This document shows, one piece after another, positions 36,110-45,992 of a DNA stretch of 64,000 nucleotides. Source of the stretch: Paucimonas lemoignei. Lineage in GTDB: Bacteria > Pseudomonadota > Gammaproteobacteria > Pseudomonadales > Pseudomonadaceae. A program made the translations under genes and the position numbers. The notes beneath the pieces are model-generated. The model ran no database searches. It saw nothing but the letters and a program-made list of their open reading frames with translations, and was not told where the DNA came from. The stretch lies in the NCBI GenBank assembly GCA_900475325.1, contig LS483371.1, forward strand, positions 4,464,001 to 4,528,000, read 5' to 3'. Position 1 is the first letter of the stretch; the number at the start of each line of letters is the position of its first letter.

Positions 36110-36444
36110 GGACAGTTCCCGAACGGAAATAAGCGGCTAAAAAATTGCCGCATCAAAGGGCCTTCGCATGATTGAGACCGCAGCAGACGGTCGATCATTC
36201 ACATTAAAGATGAAGGCTACACCTTATACAGCCGCCGCCGAACCGGCCAGCGTCGCCGCACAAGGGTTTATTTTGTGTCCAGAGCGCCAGCCCGTCGGCC
36301 TAAGGATGGCCGCTGCCGCCCAAGCCTGATAAAATCGCGCGCCTTCGCAGACGGCGATGGTGGCGGCCCGAAACACTGCATGCAGTTTTTCAGCGGCCCC
36401 GCTGTTTCGGTCGATCCCCCGAATCCCCCCTAAAGGCCTGGATT
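36110..36444. promoter_or_regulatory. Divergent promoter region between the DUF2066 gene and purM
   Basis: A 335-base gap without an ORF. A -10-like GATAAAAT lies near 36327-36334, upstream of purM. No purine operator or riboswitch was recognised. Confidence 0.4.
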
Positions 36445-37503
36445 ATGAGCAAGCAACCCTCCCTGAGCTACAAAGACGCCGGTGTAGACATCGACGCCGG
36501 TGAAGCATTGGTCGAACGCATCAAGAGCGTCGCCAAGCGCACCAAGCGGCCAGAAGTCATGGGCGGCCTGGGTGGCTTCGGCGCCCTCTGCGAAATCCCG
36601 GCCGGCTACAAGCAGCCGGTTCTGGTTTCCGGCACTGACGGCGTTGGCACCAAGCTGCGTCTGGCACTGAACCTGAACAAGCACGACACCATCGGCATCG
36701 ATCTGGTCGCCATGTGCGTCAACGACCTGGTGGTGTGCGGCGCAGAGCCGCTGTTCTTCCTGGATTACTACGCCACCGGCAAACTCAACGTCGACACCGC
36801 GGTCGATGTGGTAACCGGTATCGGCGCTGGCTGTGAGCTGGCCGGTTGCGCGCTGGTGGGCGGCGAAACTGCTGAAATGCCAGGCATGTACGAAGGCGAA
36901 GACTACGACCTGGCCGGTTTCTGCGTCGGTGTCGTGGAAAAGGCCGACATCATCGACGGCTCCAAAGTCGCTGCCGGTGATGCCCTGCTCGCCCTGCCGT
37001 CGTCCGGCCCGCACTCCAACGGTTACTCGCTGATCCGCAAGATCATCGAAGTGGCCGGTGCCCATATCGAAAACATCCAGCTCGACGGCAAGCCGCTGAC
37101 CGATCTGCTGATGGCGCCGACCCGTATCTACGTCAAGCAACTGCTCAAGCTGATCAAGGACACTGGCGCGGTCAAAGCCATGGCCCACATCACTGGCGGC
37201 GGTCTGCTGGACAACATCCCGCGCGTTCTGCCAGCCGGCGCTCAGGCGGTGGTCGATGTCGCCAGCTGGCAGCGTCCAGCGGTCTTCGACTGGTTGCAGC
37301 AGCAGGGCAACGTTGATGAACACGAAATGCACCGCGTGCTGAACTGCGGCGTGGGCATGGTGATCTGCGTGGCTCAAGAGCACGTTGAAACCGCTTTGAA
37401 CGTACTGCGTGAAGCAGGCGAGCAGCCTTGGGTCATCGGCCAGATCGCCACCGCTGCCGAAGGCGCTGCGCAAGTCGAGCTGAAAAACCTCAAGGCGCAC
37501 TGA
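36445..37503 (+). CDS. purM: Phosphoribosylformylglycinamidine cyclo-ligase (AIR synthetase)
   Basis: A 352-residue enzyme for the fifth step of purine synthesis, closing the imidazole ring with ATP. Seen: [19 protein letters not shown] at the start, [10 protein letters not shown] near 47, [14 protein letters not shown] near 65-78, [14 protein letters not shown] near 136-149, and [12 protein letters not shown] [13 protein letters not shown] near 249-261. ATG at 36445 follows AAAGG. The stop TGA shares its A with the purN ATG (TGATG), so the two are translationally coupled. Confidence 0.97.
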   Translation: MSKQPSLSYKDAGVDIDAGEALVERIKSVAKRTKRPEVMGGLGGFGALCEIPAGYKQPVLVSGTDGVGTKLRLALNLNKHDTIGIDLVAMCVNDLVVCGAEPLFFLDYYATGKLNVDTAVDVVTGIGAGCELAGCALVGGETAEMPGMYEGEDYDLAGFCVGVVEKADIIDGSKVAAGDALLALPSSGPHSNGYSLIRKIIEVAGAHIENIQLDGKPLTDLLMAPTRIYVKQLLKLIKDTGAVKAMAHITGGGLLDNIPRVLPAGAQAVVDVASWQRPAVFDWLQQQGNVDEHEMHRVLNCGVGMVICVAQEHVETALNVLREAGEQPWVIGQIATAAEGAAQVELKNLKAH

Positions 37504-38153
37504 TGCCTGCAACCTGCGATGTTGTGGTGCTGCTGTCCGGCACCGGCGGTAACCTGCAAGCCATGATCGACAGCTTCAAGGGCGGGAATCACCCCGTCCG
37601 CATCCGCGCGGTGATTTCAAACCGCGCCGATGCGTTCGGCTTGCAGCGGGCCAGGGACGCAGGTATCGACACCTGCGTGCTGGACCACAAGGCCTATGAA
37701 GGCCGCGAGGCCTTCGACGCCGCGCTGATTGAACGGATCGACGCCTTTCAGCCAACGCTGGTGGTGCTTGCCGGATTCATGCGGATCCTGACCGCCGACT
37801 TCGTGCGGCATTATCAAGGTCGGCTGCTGAACATCCACCCCTCCCTGCTTCCGCGCTATAAAGGCTTGCACACCCACCAACGGGTGCTGGAAGCTGGCGA
37901 CGCCGAGCACGGCTGCAGCGTGCACTTTGTCACCGAGGAACTCGACGGCGGACCACTGGTCGTACAATCAGTCATTTCGGTAGAGCCTGACGACTCGCCG
38001 AAGACCCTGGCCCAACGCGTTCATACCCAGGAACATCATATTTATCCGCTGGCAATCCGCTGGTTCGCTGAAGGCCGCTTGAGCCTTGGCGAAGAAGGCG
38101 CATTATTGGACGGCCAGTTACTTGCCGCCCAAGGCCACTTGATTCGAACCTAG
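37503..38153 (+). CDS. purN: Phosphoribosylglycinamide formyltransferase (GART)
   Basis: A 216-residue enzyme that transfers a formyl group from 10-formyl-tetrahydrofolate to GAR. Seen: VVLLSGTGGNLQAMID at about 8-23, LAGFMRILTADFV near 87-99, and the catalytic LLNIHPSLLPRYKGLHTH near 106-123 with Asn and His of the active site, then an Asp in EELDGGPLV near 144. The start is the ATG that overlaps the purM stop. Confidence 0.97.
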   Translation: MPATCDVVVLLSGTGGNLQAMIDSFKGGNHPVRIRAVISNRADAFGLQRARDAGIDTCVLDHKAYEGREAFDAALIERIDAFQPTLVVLAGFMRILTADFVRHYQGRLLNIHPSLLPRYKGLHTHQRVLEAGDAEHGCSVHFVTEELDGGPLVVQSVISVEPDDSPKTLAQRVHTQEHHIYPLAIRWFAEGRLSLGEEGALLDGQLLAAQGHLIRT

Positions 38154-38161
38154 GAGATATT

Positions 38162-38875
38162 ATGCGTCGCGCTTTGCTTTTCGCTTTCGCTCTGCTCGCC
38201 TTGCCTGCTGTCCAGGCAACCGAATTGCAACCGTTCTCCGCCAGCTACACCGCCGACTGGAAGCAACTGCCCATGAGCGGCACGGCAGAACGCAGCCTGA
38301 CGTCTGGCCCGAATGGCGTCTGGACCCTGAACTTCAAGGCCTCAATGATGATCGCCAGCCTGACTGAAGTCAGTACGCTGAAGGTCGACAAAGACACGCT
38401 GATGCCACAGACCTACAACTTCGAACGCGGGGGCCTGGGTAAATCCAAGAAGGTCGACCTGGCGTTTGACTGGTCGAACAAATTCATCACCGGCACTGAC
38501 CGTGGCGATGCGGTCAAACTGCCGCTCAATCGCGGCATCCTCGACAAATCGACTTATCAGCTGGCGTTGCAGCACGACGTGGCCGCTGGCAAGAAGAGCA
38601 TGAGCTATCAGGTCGTCGACGGTGACGAAGTGGACACCTACGACTTCCGCGTCCTGGGCGCCGAGAAAGTCGCCACCAAAGCCGGTCAGATCGATGCCAT
38701 CAAGGTCGAGCGCGTCCGCGACCCGACGCAAAGCAAGCGCATCACCGTGCTGTGGTTTGCCAAGGATTGGGACTACCTGCTGGTTCGCCTGCAACAGGTC
38801 GAGACCGACGGTAAGGAGTACAACATCATGCTGCTGGACGGCACGGTGAATGGCAAAGCGGTTAAAGGCAGCTGA
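38162..38875 (+). CDS. DUF3108 domain protein, exported
   Basis: A 237-residue protein with a clear signal peptide (MRRALLFAFALLALPAVQA, cleavage after 19) and a predicted all-beta body of the DUF3108 type: LQPFSASYTADWKQLPMSGTAERSL near 22, and a C-terminal VLWFAKDWDYLLVRLQQVETDG. Periplasmic; function unknown, though the family is often beside purN. It is 8 bases after purN, so probably one operon, ended by the terminator at 38894. Confidence 0.88.
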   Translation: MRRALLFAFALLALPAVQATELQPFSASYTADWKQLPMSGTAERSLTSGPNGVWTLNFKASMMIASLTEVSTLKVDKDTLMPQTYNFERGGLGKSKKVDLAFDWSNKFITGTDRGDAVKLPLNRGILDKSTYQLALQHDVAAGKKSMSYQVVDGDEVDTYDFRVLGAEKVATKAGQIDAIKVERVRDPTQSKRITVLWFAKDWDYLLVRLQQVETDGKEYNIMLLDGTVNGKAVKGS

Positions 38876-38893
38876 TCAGCCCGCCCCGTTTAA

Positions 38894-38922
38894 AGAGCCC
38901 CGCCATTGAGCGGGGCTTTTTT
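38894..38922 (+). terminator. Rho-independent terminator of purM-purN-DUF3108
   Basis: AGCCCCGC, loop CATTGA, GCGGGGCT, then a T run, 20 bases after the stop. Confidence 0.93.
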
Positions 38923-38951
38923 GTGGGTGATCGAGCAGCAGATGATATTCC

Positions 38952-39041
38952 GTGGGAGCGAATTCATTCGCGAAGAGGCCAGTACAGTCGCAGCATCTTC
39001 ATCAGCCCTAACATTGCCTTCGCGAATGAATTCGCTCCCAC
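38952..39041. repeat. REPIN, GTGGGAGCGAATTCATTCGCGAA family
   Basis: Intact inverted pair in the gap between the purine operon terminator and the 59-residue ORF; the rest of that gap (39042-39249) holds the small gene's promoter region and nothing else recognised. Confidence 0.92.
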
Positions 39042-39249
39042 AGGGTTCGCCAATCCGCGAATTGAGCCACATGAAACAATCTTCATCTACCCGCCAGTCA
39101 AGCCACACCCCTTATAAAACAAGGCTTACAGCAGAGCACAAAGCCCCGCCACCCAACATGAAAAAAACCAACTATTTACTTAGGTTCCTAACAAATCCTA
39201 TAACTGAGGCCTGCGACAGATCGCCGCAGTCCAAGTGAGGAGTTTGACT

Positions 39250-39429
39250 ATGACCGTACGAGTAAGTGAACGCGACGACGCCCATATCTCCCATGAAACC
39301 ATCGCTGATGGCATTCAAATCTGGGACGTCTATCAGCAAGATCAGCTGGTGGGCATGTTTCATATCGAATCGGATGCGCAGCGCTACAAGATGGAACTGG
39401 AAGAGCAGGAAAGCCGCCGCACCCAGTAA
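39250..39429 (+). CDS. Small acidic protein, 59 residues
   Basis: Starts at ATG 39250 with a strong GAGGAG seven bases upstream and ends before a terminator. It reads MTVRVSERDDAHISHETIADG, then IQIWDVYQQDQLVGMFHIESDAQRYKMELEEQE: a small beta-rich domain followed by a helix. No known motif. The good ribosome site and terminator argue for a real gene; Pseudomonas homologues are expected but not verified. Confidence 0.72.
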   Translation: MTVRVSERDDAHISHETIADGIQIWDVYQQDQLVGMFHIESDAQRYKMELEEQESRRTQ

Positions 39430-39456
39430 GACGCTTCTTCAGAATCGCTAAAAAAC

Positions 39457-39484
39457 AAAACCCGCTTTTCAGCGGGTTCTGTTT
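39457..39484. terminator. Bidirectional terminator
   Basis: AACCCGCT, loop TTTC, AGCGGGTT between the 59-residue ORF and the convergent DUF2058 gene; A- and T-rich on both sides. Confidence 0.88.
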
Positions 39485-39494
39485 GTTTGAATGC

Positions 39495-40037
39495 TTACCA
39501 CATCAGATCGTCAGGGATCTTGTAGGCTGCATACGGATCGTCGCCATCGGCCTTCTCTTCTGTCTCTTCGCTGAGCAGCACGATGCGTCGTGGGTCGCGC
39601 TCCTGGATCTTCAGCGCCGCTTCGCGAGGAATGACTTCATAGCCACCCGCGTGCGTCACGATAGCCAGCGAGCCATTGCTGAGCTTGCTGCGCATCAGAT
39701 TGTTGACCGACAGGCGCTTGACCTTCTTGTCATCGACGAAGTTGTAATAGTCCTCGGTGGTGAGCTTGGGCAGGCGTGAGCTTTCGATCAATTGCTTGAT
39801 CTGCGCCGCGCGGGCCTTCTGCTCGACCTTCTCCTGCTGCTGACGATTGAGCTCCTGGTCGCGCTTGACCTTCTCGGCGACGGCTTCCTGGGCGGCACGC
39901 TTTTGCGAGTCGTCGATTTCCACCTGGCCCTTGTGCGCCAGACGCTGTTCTTTCTGCTTGTCTTTACTGACCTGTTTGGCCTGCTTCTGGTTGACCAGAC
40001 CTGCCTTGAGCAACTGGTCGCGAAGGGAAATGCTCAT
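39495..40037 (-). CDS. DUF2058 family protein (YaiL-like)
   Basis: A 180-residue highly charged protein. MSISLRDQLLKAGLVNQKQAKQ is the family start, residues 20-95 are a Lys/Glu/Gln-rich coiled coil, and the C-terminal domain has YYNFVDDKKVKRLSVN and GGYEVIPREAALKIQERD. Cytoplasmic, probably nucleic-acid associated, but its role is not known to me. It is downstream of mazG on the same strand with a 24-base gap. Confidence 0.9.
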   Translation of the reverse strand: MSISLRDQLLKAGLVNQKQAKQVSKDKQKEQRLAHKGQVEIDDSQKRAAQEAVAEKVKRDQELNRQQQEKVEQKARAAQIKQLIESSRLPKLTTEDYYNFVDDKKVKRLSVNNLMRSKLSNGSLAIVTHAGGYEVIPREAALKIQERDPRRIVLLSEETEEKADGDDPYAAYKIPDDLMW

Positions 40038-40061
40038 TGTCTACTCACTTATGCAGCGGGC

Positions 40062-40895
40062 TCAGCCACAGCTGGGCGCGTTCTTTTCCTGACGTTTGGC
40101 TTCGCCCCAGAGAGCGTCCATTTCTTCGAGGGTGCAATCTTCCATGGGACGCTGGGTCTGGCGCAATGCCTGTTCGATAAATCTGAAGCGTCGTTCGAAT
40201 TTAGTGTTGGCGGCGCGCAGGGCGTTTTCCGGGTCAACCTTGAGATGACGAGCCAGATTCACGGCAGCGAACAACAGGTCACCCACCTCTTCGGCGATGC
40301 CCTCGGCGTCGTTGTCGGCCATGGCTTCGAGCACTTCATCCAGCTCTTCACGTACGTTATCCACCACAGGCAACGCGGCGGGCCAGTCAAACCCCACTTG
40401 AGAGGCGCGCTTCTGCAATTTCGCAGCGCGGGACAAGGCAGGCAGCACCGCAGGCACATCATCAAGCAGCGATAGCTGCTCTGGCGCAGTGCTCTTGGTG
40501 GCGCGCTCCTGGTTCTTGATCTCTTCCCAGCGCTGTTTGACCTGTTCGTCATTCAGACGCGGAGTTTCCAAGGGCGCGTACAGATCGCCCGTGGGGAATA
40601 CGTGTGGATGACGACGGATCAGCTTGGAGGTAATGCCGTCGATTACACCATCAAATTCGAACCGCCCTTCTTCCCTGGCCAGCTGGCTGTAATAGACCAC
40701 CTGAAACAGCAGATCACCCAGCTCACCCTTGAGGTCATCAAAGTCACCGCGCTCGATGGCGTCAGCCACTTCGTAAGCCTCTTCGAGGGTATGAGGCACG
40801 ATGCTGGCGTAGTTCTGCTTCACATCCCACGGGCAGCCGTATTGCGGGTCGCGCAGGCGGGCCATGAGGTGGAGCAGGTCTTGGAGTGTGTACAT
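40062..40895 (-). CDS. mazG: Nucleoside triphosphate pyrophosphohydrolase MazG
   Basis: A 277-residue tandem MazG protein that hydrolyses NTPs and dNTPs to monophosphates. Two metal-binding MazG repeats are visible: PHTLEEAYEVADAIERGDF with GELGDLLFQVVYYS in the first, and VREELDEVLEAMADND with EEVGDLLFAAVNLARH in the second. CPWDVKQNYAS near 22 is also typical. ATG at 40893-40895 is preferred over an upstream start inside a repeat. In E. coli, MazG lowers ppGpp levels; here it lies next to relA, as in other gammaproteobacteria. Confidence 0.95.
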   Translation of the reverse strand: MYTLQDLLHLMARLRDPQYGCPWDVKQNYASIVPHTLEEAYEVADAIERGDFDDLKGELGDLLFQVVYYSQLAREEGRFEFDGVIDGITSKLIRRHPHVFPTGDLYAPLETPRLNDEQVKQRWEEIKNQERATKSTAPEQLSLLDDVPAVLPALSRAAKLQKRASQVGFDWPAALPVVDNVREELDEVLEAMADNDAEGIAEEVGDLLFAAVNLARHLKVDPENALRAANTKFERRFRFIEQALRQTQRPMEDCTLEEMDALWGEAKRQEKNAPSCG

Positions 40896-40914
40896 TGGGT
40901 TCCCTTCGGTCACA

Positions 40915-40985
40915 GCCGTAAGCTACAAGCCGCAAGCTGCAAGTTGTCCGCGTACGGCTTGCGGCTTGTAGCTTGAAGCTTGCAA
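40915..40985. repeat. Short inverted repeat (AAGCTACAAGCCGCAAGC type)
   Basis: AAGCTACAAGCCGCAAGC ... GCTTGCGGCTTGTAGCTT between mazG and relA, a palindrome of a different family from the REPs. Its position just upstream of mazG may influence read-through. Confidence 0.75.
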
Positions 40986-40992
40986 CTACGCC

Positions 40993-43236
40993 TCAAGGCG
41001 TTCTGTTCCGCCGCGTCTCAATGATGTTAGGCAGTTGCGATATCCGCCCCAGCAACCGCCCCAGCGCATCCAGCCCCGGAATCTCGATGGTCAGGGACAT
41101 CAGCGCGGTGCTGTCTTCCTTGTTCGAGCGGGTGTTGACCGCCAGCACGTTGATCCGCTCGTTGAGCAGCACCTGGGACACGTCACGCAGCAGACCCGAG
41201 CGGTCGTAGGCGCGGATGATGATGTCCACCGGGTAGGTGAGCACCGGCACCGGGCCCCAGCTGACCTGGATGATCCGTTCCGGCTCGCGACCACCGAGTT
41301 GCAGCACCGACGCGCAGTCCTGGCGGTGAATGCTCACCCCACGGCCCTGAGTGATGTAACCGACAATGGCATCGCCCGGCAGCGGCTGGCAGCAACCGGC
41401 CATTTGCGTCATCAGGTTGCCGACGCCCTGGATCTGGATATCGCCGCGCTTGCCCGGCTTGTAACCGGTGGCCTTGCGCGGGATCAGCTCAAGCTGCTCG
41501 TTGCCGCGTTCCGGCTCGACCAACTGTTGCGCCAGGTTGACCAACTGGGTCAGACGCAGATCACCCGCCCCCAGCGCCGCGTACATGTCTTCGGCGGAGT
41601 TGAGGTTGGCTTTCTCTGCCAGGCGATCGAAATCAACCGCAGGCAAGGCCAGGCGTGCCAATTCACGCTCAAGCAAGGTTCGACCGGCCGCGACGTTCTG
41701 GTCCCGGGCCTGCAATTTGAACCAGTGGACGATCTTCGCCCGCGCCCTCGACGTGGTGATGTAGCCCAGGTTCGAGTTCAGCCAGTCGCGGCTCGGCGTA
41801 CCGTGCTTGCTGGTGATGATCTCGACCTGCTCACCGGTCTGCAGGCTGTAGTTGAGCGGCACGATACGGCCGTTGATCTTCGCGCCACGGCAGTTGTGGC
41901 CGATTTCGGTGTGCACCCGATACGCGAAGTCCAGCGGTGTCGCGCCTTTTGGCAAGTCGATGGCGTGGCCGTCCGGCGTGAAGACATAGACACGATCGGG
42001 CTCGATATCAACGCGCAGCTGTTCAGCCAGACCGCCGATATCGCCCAGTTCTTCGTGCCACTCCAGTACCTGACGCAGCCAGGAAATTTTCTCTTCGTAG
42101 TGATTGGAACCGGATTTGACGTCGGTGCCTTTGTAGCGCCAGTGGGCACAGACGCCCAGTTCGGCCTCTTCGTGCATGGCGTGGGTGCGGATCTGCACCT
42201 CCAGCACCTTGCCTTCCGGGCCGATGACGGCGGTGTGCAGCGAGCGGTAGCCGTTTTCCTTGGGGTTGGCGATGTAGTCGTCGAACTCCTTGGGAATGTG
42301 CCGCCACAAGGTGTGCACGATACCCAGCGCGGTATAGCAGTCGCGCATTTCCGGAACCAGCACGCGTACGGCGCGAACGTCGTAGATCTGGCTGAATTCC
42401 AGACCCTTGCGCTGCATTTTGCGCCAGATGGAATAGATGTGTTTGGCACGGCCGCTGATGTCGGCCTTGACGCCGGTGGCCAGCAGCTCGTTGTCCAGCT
42501 GCGACATCACATCGCTGATGAAACGCTCACGGTCCAGCCGCCGTTCGTGCAGCAGCTTGGCGATCTGCTTGTATTGCTCAGGCTCAAGGTAGCGGAAGGA
42601 CAGGTCCTCCAGCTCCCACTTGATGTGACCAATACCCAGGCGATGGGCCAAAGGCGCGTAGATATCGAAGACTTCCCGGGCCACGCGATTGCGCTTTTCT
42701 TCGTCGGCATTCTTGACCGCCCGGATCGCGCAGGTGCGCTCAGCCAGTTTGATCAAGGCAACACGAACGTCGTCGACCATGGCCACCAGCATCTTGCGCA
42801 GATTCTCGACCTGCACCTGGGTGCCCAGCACCAATGACTGGCGCGGGCTGAGGCTGGCACTGATGGCCGCCATGCGCAGCACGCCGTCAATCAGGCGCGC
42901 AACGGTGGCACCAAAGCGCTGTTCGATGTCCGGTAAGGGGATCTTGCCTTCGCGTACGCCACGGTACAAAACCGCCGCGATCAGCGAATCCTGGTCCAGC
43001 TTGAGGTCGGCGAGAATCTCGGCGATCTCAAGCCCGGTATGAAAACTGGACGTGCCTTCGGCCCAAAGGTTCTTCGCAGCGTTGTCCTGCTGCTCGGCCT
43101 GTCGGACAAACTCACAGGCTTCTTTCAATGCCTGTCGGTCCACTATGAGGTCGACGCTGACCACATGATCAAGCCATGCGTCGAGGTTGATACTGCCGTC
43201 TGTGTTTATCGGCTGGTGTGCTCTCACCTGTACCAT
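40993..43236 (-). CDS. relA: GTP pyrophosphokinase RelA
   Basis: A 747-residue ribosome-associated (p)ppGpp synthetase of the stringent response. Order: an N-terminal pseudo-hydrolase domain (the HD motif of active hydrolases is absent; it reads FHTGLEIAEILADLKLD), the synthetase domain with YDVRAVRVLVPE near 284 and KENGYRSLHTAV near 329, a TGS domain (VYVFTPDGHAIDLPKGATPLDFAY near 413), a cysteine-containing ZFD-like region (MAGCCQPLPGD near 612) and a C-terminal ACT domain. It appears to be synthesis-only, the usual state in gammaproteobacteria, with hydrolysis by SpoT elsewhere. Confidence 0.96.
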   Translation of the reverse strand: MVQVRAHQPINTDGSINLDAWLDHVVSVDLIVDRQALKEACEFVRQAEQQDNAAKNLWAEGTSSFHTGLEIAEILADLKLDQDSLIAAVLYRGVREGKIPLPDIEQRFGATVARLIDGVLRMAAISASLSPRQSLVLGTQVQVENLRKMLVAMVDDVRVALIKLAERTCAIRAVKNADEEKRNRVAREVFDIYAPLAHRLGIGHIKWELEDLSFRYLEPEQYKQIAKLLHERRLDRERFISDVMSQLDNELLATGVKADISGRAKHIYSIWRKMQRKGLEFSQIYDVRAVRVLVPEMRDCYTALGIVHTLWRHIPKEFDDYIANPKENGYRSLHTAVIGPEGKVLEVQIRTHAMHEEAELGVCAHWRYKGTDVKSGSNHYEEKISWLRQVLEWHEELGDIGGLAEQLRVDIEPDRVYVFTPDGHAIDLPKGATPLDFAYRVHTEIGHNCRGAKINGRIVPLNYSLQTGEQVEIITSKHGTPSRDWLNSNLGYITTSRARAKIVHWFKLQARDQNVAAGRTLLERELARLALPAVDFDRLAEKANLNSAEDMYAALGAGDLRLTQLVNLAQQLVEPERGNEQLELIPRKATGYKPGKRGDIQIQGVGNLMTQMAGCCQPLPGDAIVGYITQGRGVSIHRQDCASVLQLGGREPERIIQVSWGPVPVLTYPVDIIIRAYDRSGLLRDVSQVLLNERINVLAVNTRSNKEDSTALMSLTIEIPGLDALGRLLGRISQLPNIIETRRNRTP

Positions 43237-43394
43237 GTTGCTTACCTTCCCTACGGCGCGATGAATAGCGCCTTCAGTCGCTGACCTTCTTGAGCGAACA
43301 CTCCTTGCCGGGCAAGCAAGGGCTGGTGTCCGCGGGCCAGTCGGATTAAACGAGACTCCCTGTAGTCAGCAAACCCGATTCCTTGAGCTGCCGC

Positions 43395-44750
43395 CTACTT
43401 ACTCGCTTCAAATAAAGCCATTGCCTCGACATGCGCCGTTTGTGGAAACATATCGAGGATTCCGGCACGTTTTAATCGATAGCCCTGATTGACCAATTCG
43501 ACAGTGTCGCGAGCCAAAGTTGCCGGGTTGCATGACACATAAAGCAACCGTCCGGCGCCTAGTGTTTTCAGCTTGCGTACCACCTCCAAAGCGCCATCGC
43601 GTGGCGGGTCCAGGAGTACTGCACTAAAGCCCTGCGCGGCCCAATTCGCCTGCGCCAGCGGCTGTGACAAATCTGCCTGAAAAAATTCTACGTTGTGCAG
43701 ATCATTGCTCATTGCGTTGTCTTTCGCACGCTCGACCATGGTCGCAACGCCCTCGACCGCCACGACGTGCTTTACGGTTTTGGCCAGCGGCAGGGCAAAA
43801 TTGCCCAGCCCGCAAAACAGATCCAGCACTCGCTCATCAGCCTGGGGTGCCAGCCAGTCCATGGCCTGTTCGATCATCGCGGTATTGACCGCCGCGTTGA
43901 CCTGAATGAAGTCTCCCGGCCGGTAAGCAAGCTCCAGATTCCACGGTTCCAGTCGATAGCCCAGACCCTGCGTCGGGTCTACCGGCTGCGGGTCACCTTC
44001 GCCATGCAACCATAGTTGTGCGTCATGAGTATGGCAAAATGCTTTCAAGTTATTTAAGTCGACATCCGCCAACGGCGCGGTGTGTCGGACCAGCACTGCA
44101 CTGGACGTTCCCCTGAACAACTCGACATGCCCCAGCACCTGCGGCTTGCTGAAACCCTTCAGCATGGCGGGCAACTGCATCATGATCGGTTGCAAGGCCT
44201 GTACCAGCACCGGGCACTCCTCAATGGCAACGATGTCTTGGCTGGCGGCTGCACGGAACCCGACATCCAGCCGTTTGGCCTTGACGTCCCAGCGTACGGC
44301 GACCCGGGCGCGTCGACGGTAGGCGAATTCCGACCCGGTCAAGGGCGCGGCCCACTCCTCGGGTTCGACACCTGCAACGCGCATCAATTGCTCGGCGAGC
44401 ATGCGCTGTTTGAGGGCAAGTTGTTCAGCGTGGGGCACGTGCTGCACGCTGCAGCCGCCGCAGCGCCCGAAATGCGCACAAGGCGCCGGGCGCCGCATGG
44501 CGCTGCCCTGCAGCACACGTTCGGTGCGGGCTTCAACGATTTTGCCGTGGGCGTTGAGCACCCGGGCTTCGACTTCTTCGCCCGCCAGGCTACCGGCCAC
44601 GAACCAGGTCTTGCCTTCGAAGAACGCGATGCCGCGCCCGTCGTTGGCCAGACGTTCAATGGTCAGGCGCTGCTTTTTACCGGTCGGGATCTGATTGACC
44701 CGGGTACCGCCTGCTGGTTGGAAGCGCAGGCCTCTTACATGCTTGGCCAT
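43395..44750 (-). CDS. rlmD: 23S rRNA (uracil(1939)-C5)-methyltransferase RlmD
   Basis: A 451-residue SAM-dependent RNA methyltransferase. An N-terminal TRAM domain ([23 protein letters not shown] near 29-51), then four cysteines for a 4Fe-4S cluster ([14 protein letters not shown] near 90-103 and a later cysteine), a SAM-binding [16 protein letters not shown] near 305-320, [10 protein letters not shown] near 376, and the catalytic cysteine in [12 protein letters not shown] near 401-412. The start ATG shares a base with the cysM stop (TGATG). Targets U1939 of 23S rRNA by homology. Older name rumA. Confidence 0.95.
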   Translation of the reverse strand: MAKHVRGLRFQPAGGTRVNQIPTGKKQRLTIERLANDGRGIAFFEGKTWFVAGSLAGEEVEARVLNAHGKIVEARTERVLQGSAMRRPAPCAHFGRCGGCSVQHVPHAEQLALKQRMLAEQLMRVAGVEPEEWAAPLTGSEFAYRRRARVAVRWDVKAKRLDVGFRAAASQDIVAIEECPVLVQALQPIMMQLPAMLKGFSKPQVLGHVELFRGTSSAVLVRHTAPLADVDLNNLKAFCHTHDAQLWLHGEGDPQPVDPTQGLGYRLEPWNLELAYRPGDFIQVNAAVNTAMIEQAMDWLAPQADERVLDLFCGLGNFALPLAKTVKHVVAVEGVATMVERAKDNAMSNDLHNVEFFQADLSQPLAQANWAAQGFSAVLLDPPRDGALEVVRKLKTLGAGRLLYVSCNPATLARDTVELVNQGYRLKRAGILDMFPQTAHVEAMALFEASK

Positions 44751-45652
44751 CAGTTGGGCGCGTCGTAGACGCCGGTCGACAAGTAACGGTCGCCACGGTC
44801 ACAGATGATCGCGACCATGACCGCATTTTCGACTTCACGGGACAAACGCAACATCCCGGCCACTGCTCCACCTGAAGAAACACCGCAGAAGATGCCTTCT
44901 TCACGCGCCAGACGACGCATGGTGTCTTCGGCTTCGGTCTGGTCCATATCGACGATGCGATCCACCCGGTCAGCGTTGTAAATGCGTGGCAGGTATTCTT
45001 CAGGCCAGCGCCGAATGCCAGGGATGGACGCACCGTCCATAGGCTGTAGGCCGACGATCTGTATGTTGGCGTTCTGCTCTTTCAGGTACCGGGAAACACC
45101 CATGATGGTGCCCGTGGTGCCCATGGAGCTGACGAAGTGAGTCACGGTGCCGCCCGTCTGCTGCCAGATTTCCGGACCGGTGCTGGTGTAGTGCGCCTCG
45201 GGGTTATCGCCATTGGCGAACTGGTCGAGCACCTTGCCACGGCCTTCGTGCTGCATGCGCTCGGCCAGGTCACGGGCACCCTCCATGCCGTCTTCCTTGC
45301 TGACCAGAATCAGCTCGGCGCCGTAGGCCGTCATGGCCGCCTTGCGCTCGGCACTGGAGTTGTCCGGCATGATCAGGATCATCTTGTAACCCTTGATCGC
45401 TGCGGCCATGGCCAGGGCGATACCGGTGTTGCCAGAGGTCGCTTCGATCAGGGTATCGCCCGGGTGGATCTGCCCGCGCAACTCGGCACGGGTAATCATC
45501 GACAACGCGGGGCGGTCCTTGACGGAACCGGCAGGGTTATTGCCCTCCAGTTTCAGGAGCAGCGTATTGCTGGTATTACCCGCCATGCGCTGCAGACGCA
45601 CGAGGGGGGTGTTGCCGACGCAATCGGCAATGGTTGGGTACTGCAAGGTCAT
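44750..45652 (-). CDS. cysM: Cysteine synthase B
   Basis: A 300-residue PLP enzyme making cysteine from O-acetylserine with sulfide or thiosulfate. The start [23 protein letters not shown] is diagnostic, the PLP lysine is in [13 protein letters not shown] near 42, the phosphate loop [12 protein letters not shown] is near 69-80, and [10 protein letters not shown] is near 258. ATG at 45650-45652 is used; upstream in-frame sequence covers a REPIN and is not coding. It is coupled to rlmD downstream and divergent from gacS, as in other Pseudomonas. Confidence 0.95.
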   Translation of the reverse strand: MTLQYPTIADCVGNTPLVRLQRMAGNTSNTLLLKLEGNNPAGSVKDRPALSMITRAELRGQIHPGDTLIEATSGNTGIALAMAAAIKGYKMILIMPDNSSAERKAAMTAYGAELILVSKEDGMEGARDLAERMQHEGRGKVLDQFANGDNPEAHYTSTGPEIWQQTGGTVTHFVSSMGTTGTIMGVSRYLKEQNANIQIVGLQPMDGASIPGIRRWPEEYLPRIYNADRVDRIVDMDQTEAEDTMRRLAREEGIFCGVSSGGAVAGMLRLSREVENAVMVAIICDRGDRYLSTGVYDAPN

Positions 45653-45758
45653 GGCGTATTCGCAATCCAGACTGCGGGGGCGCCTATCATAACGGCAAAC
45701 GGCCAAAGCCCATATCACGCAAAGTGCGGGTCTTATCGCCAAAAGGCATAAGCGTTCT

Positions 45759-45848
45759 GTGGGACCGGCGTTAGCCGGGAAGACGTCGATACATTCAATA
45801 CATTTGCATTGGCAGCACTGCCGCCTTCCCGGCTGAAGCCGGCCCCAC
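45759..45848. repeat. REPIN, GTGGGACCGGCTTTAGCCGGGAA family
   Basis: GTGGGACCGGCGTTAGCCGGGAA ... CCGGCTGAAGCCGGCCCCAC in the 340-base region between cysM and gacS. It must lie in one or both 5' regions; the remainder holds no clear motif. Confidence 0.88.
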
Positions 45849-45992
45849 GCTTCTATATTGGCTGCACGACGACGCTGCGCCAAACAATAGGCAGAGATCA
45901 AGCCGCGTTTAGTCGCTACACTGCCCTAACCTCGGCAAACTCCCAAGCCGAGCGAAGATCCTCTGCAATCCTGGCCTGCTGGAGAAAAAAGC

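Noticed and set aside
41035..42837. 600-residue open frame antisense to relA
   Set aside because: Same reason: relA is complete on the other strand and the antisense product is low-complexity His/Asp/Arg-rich.
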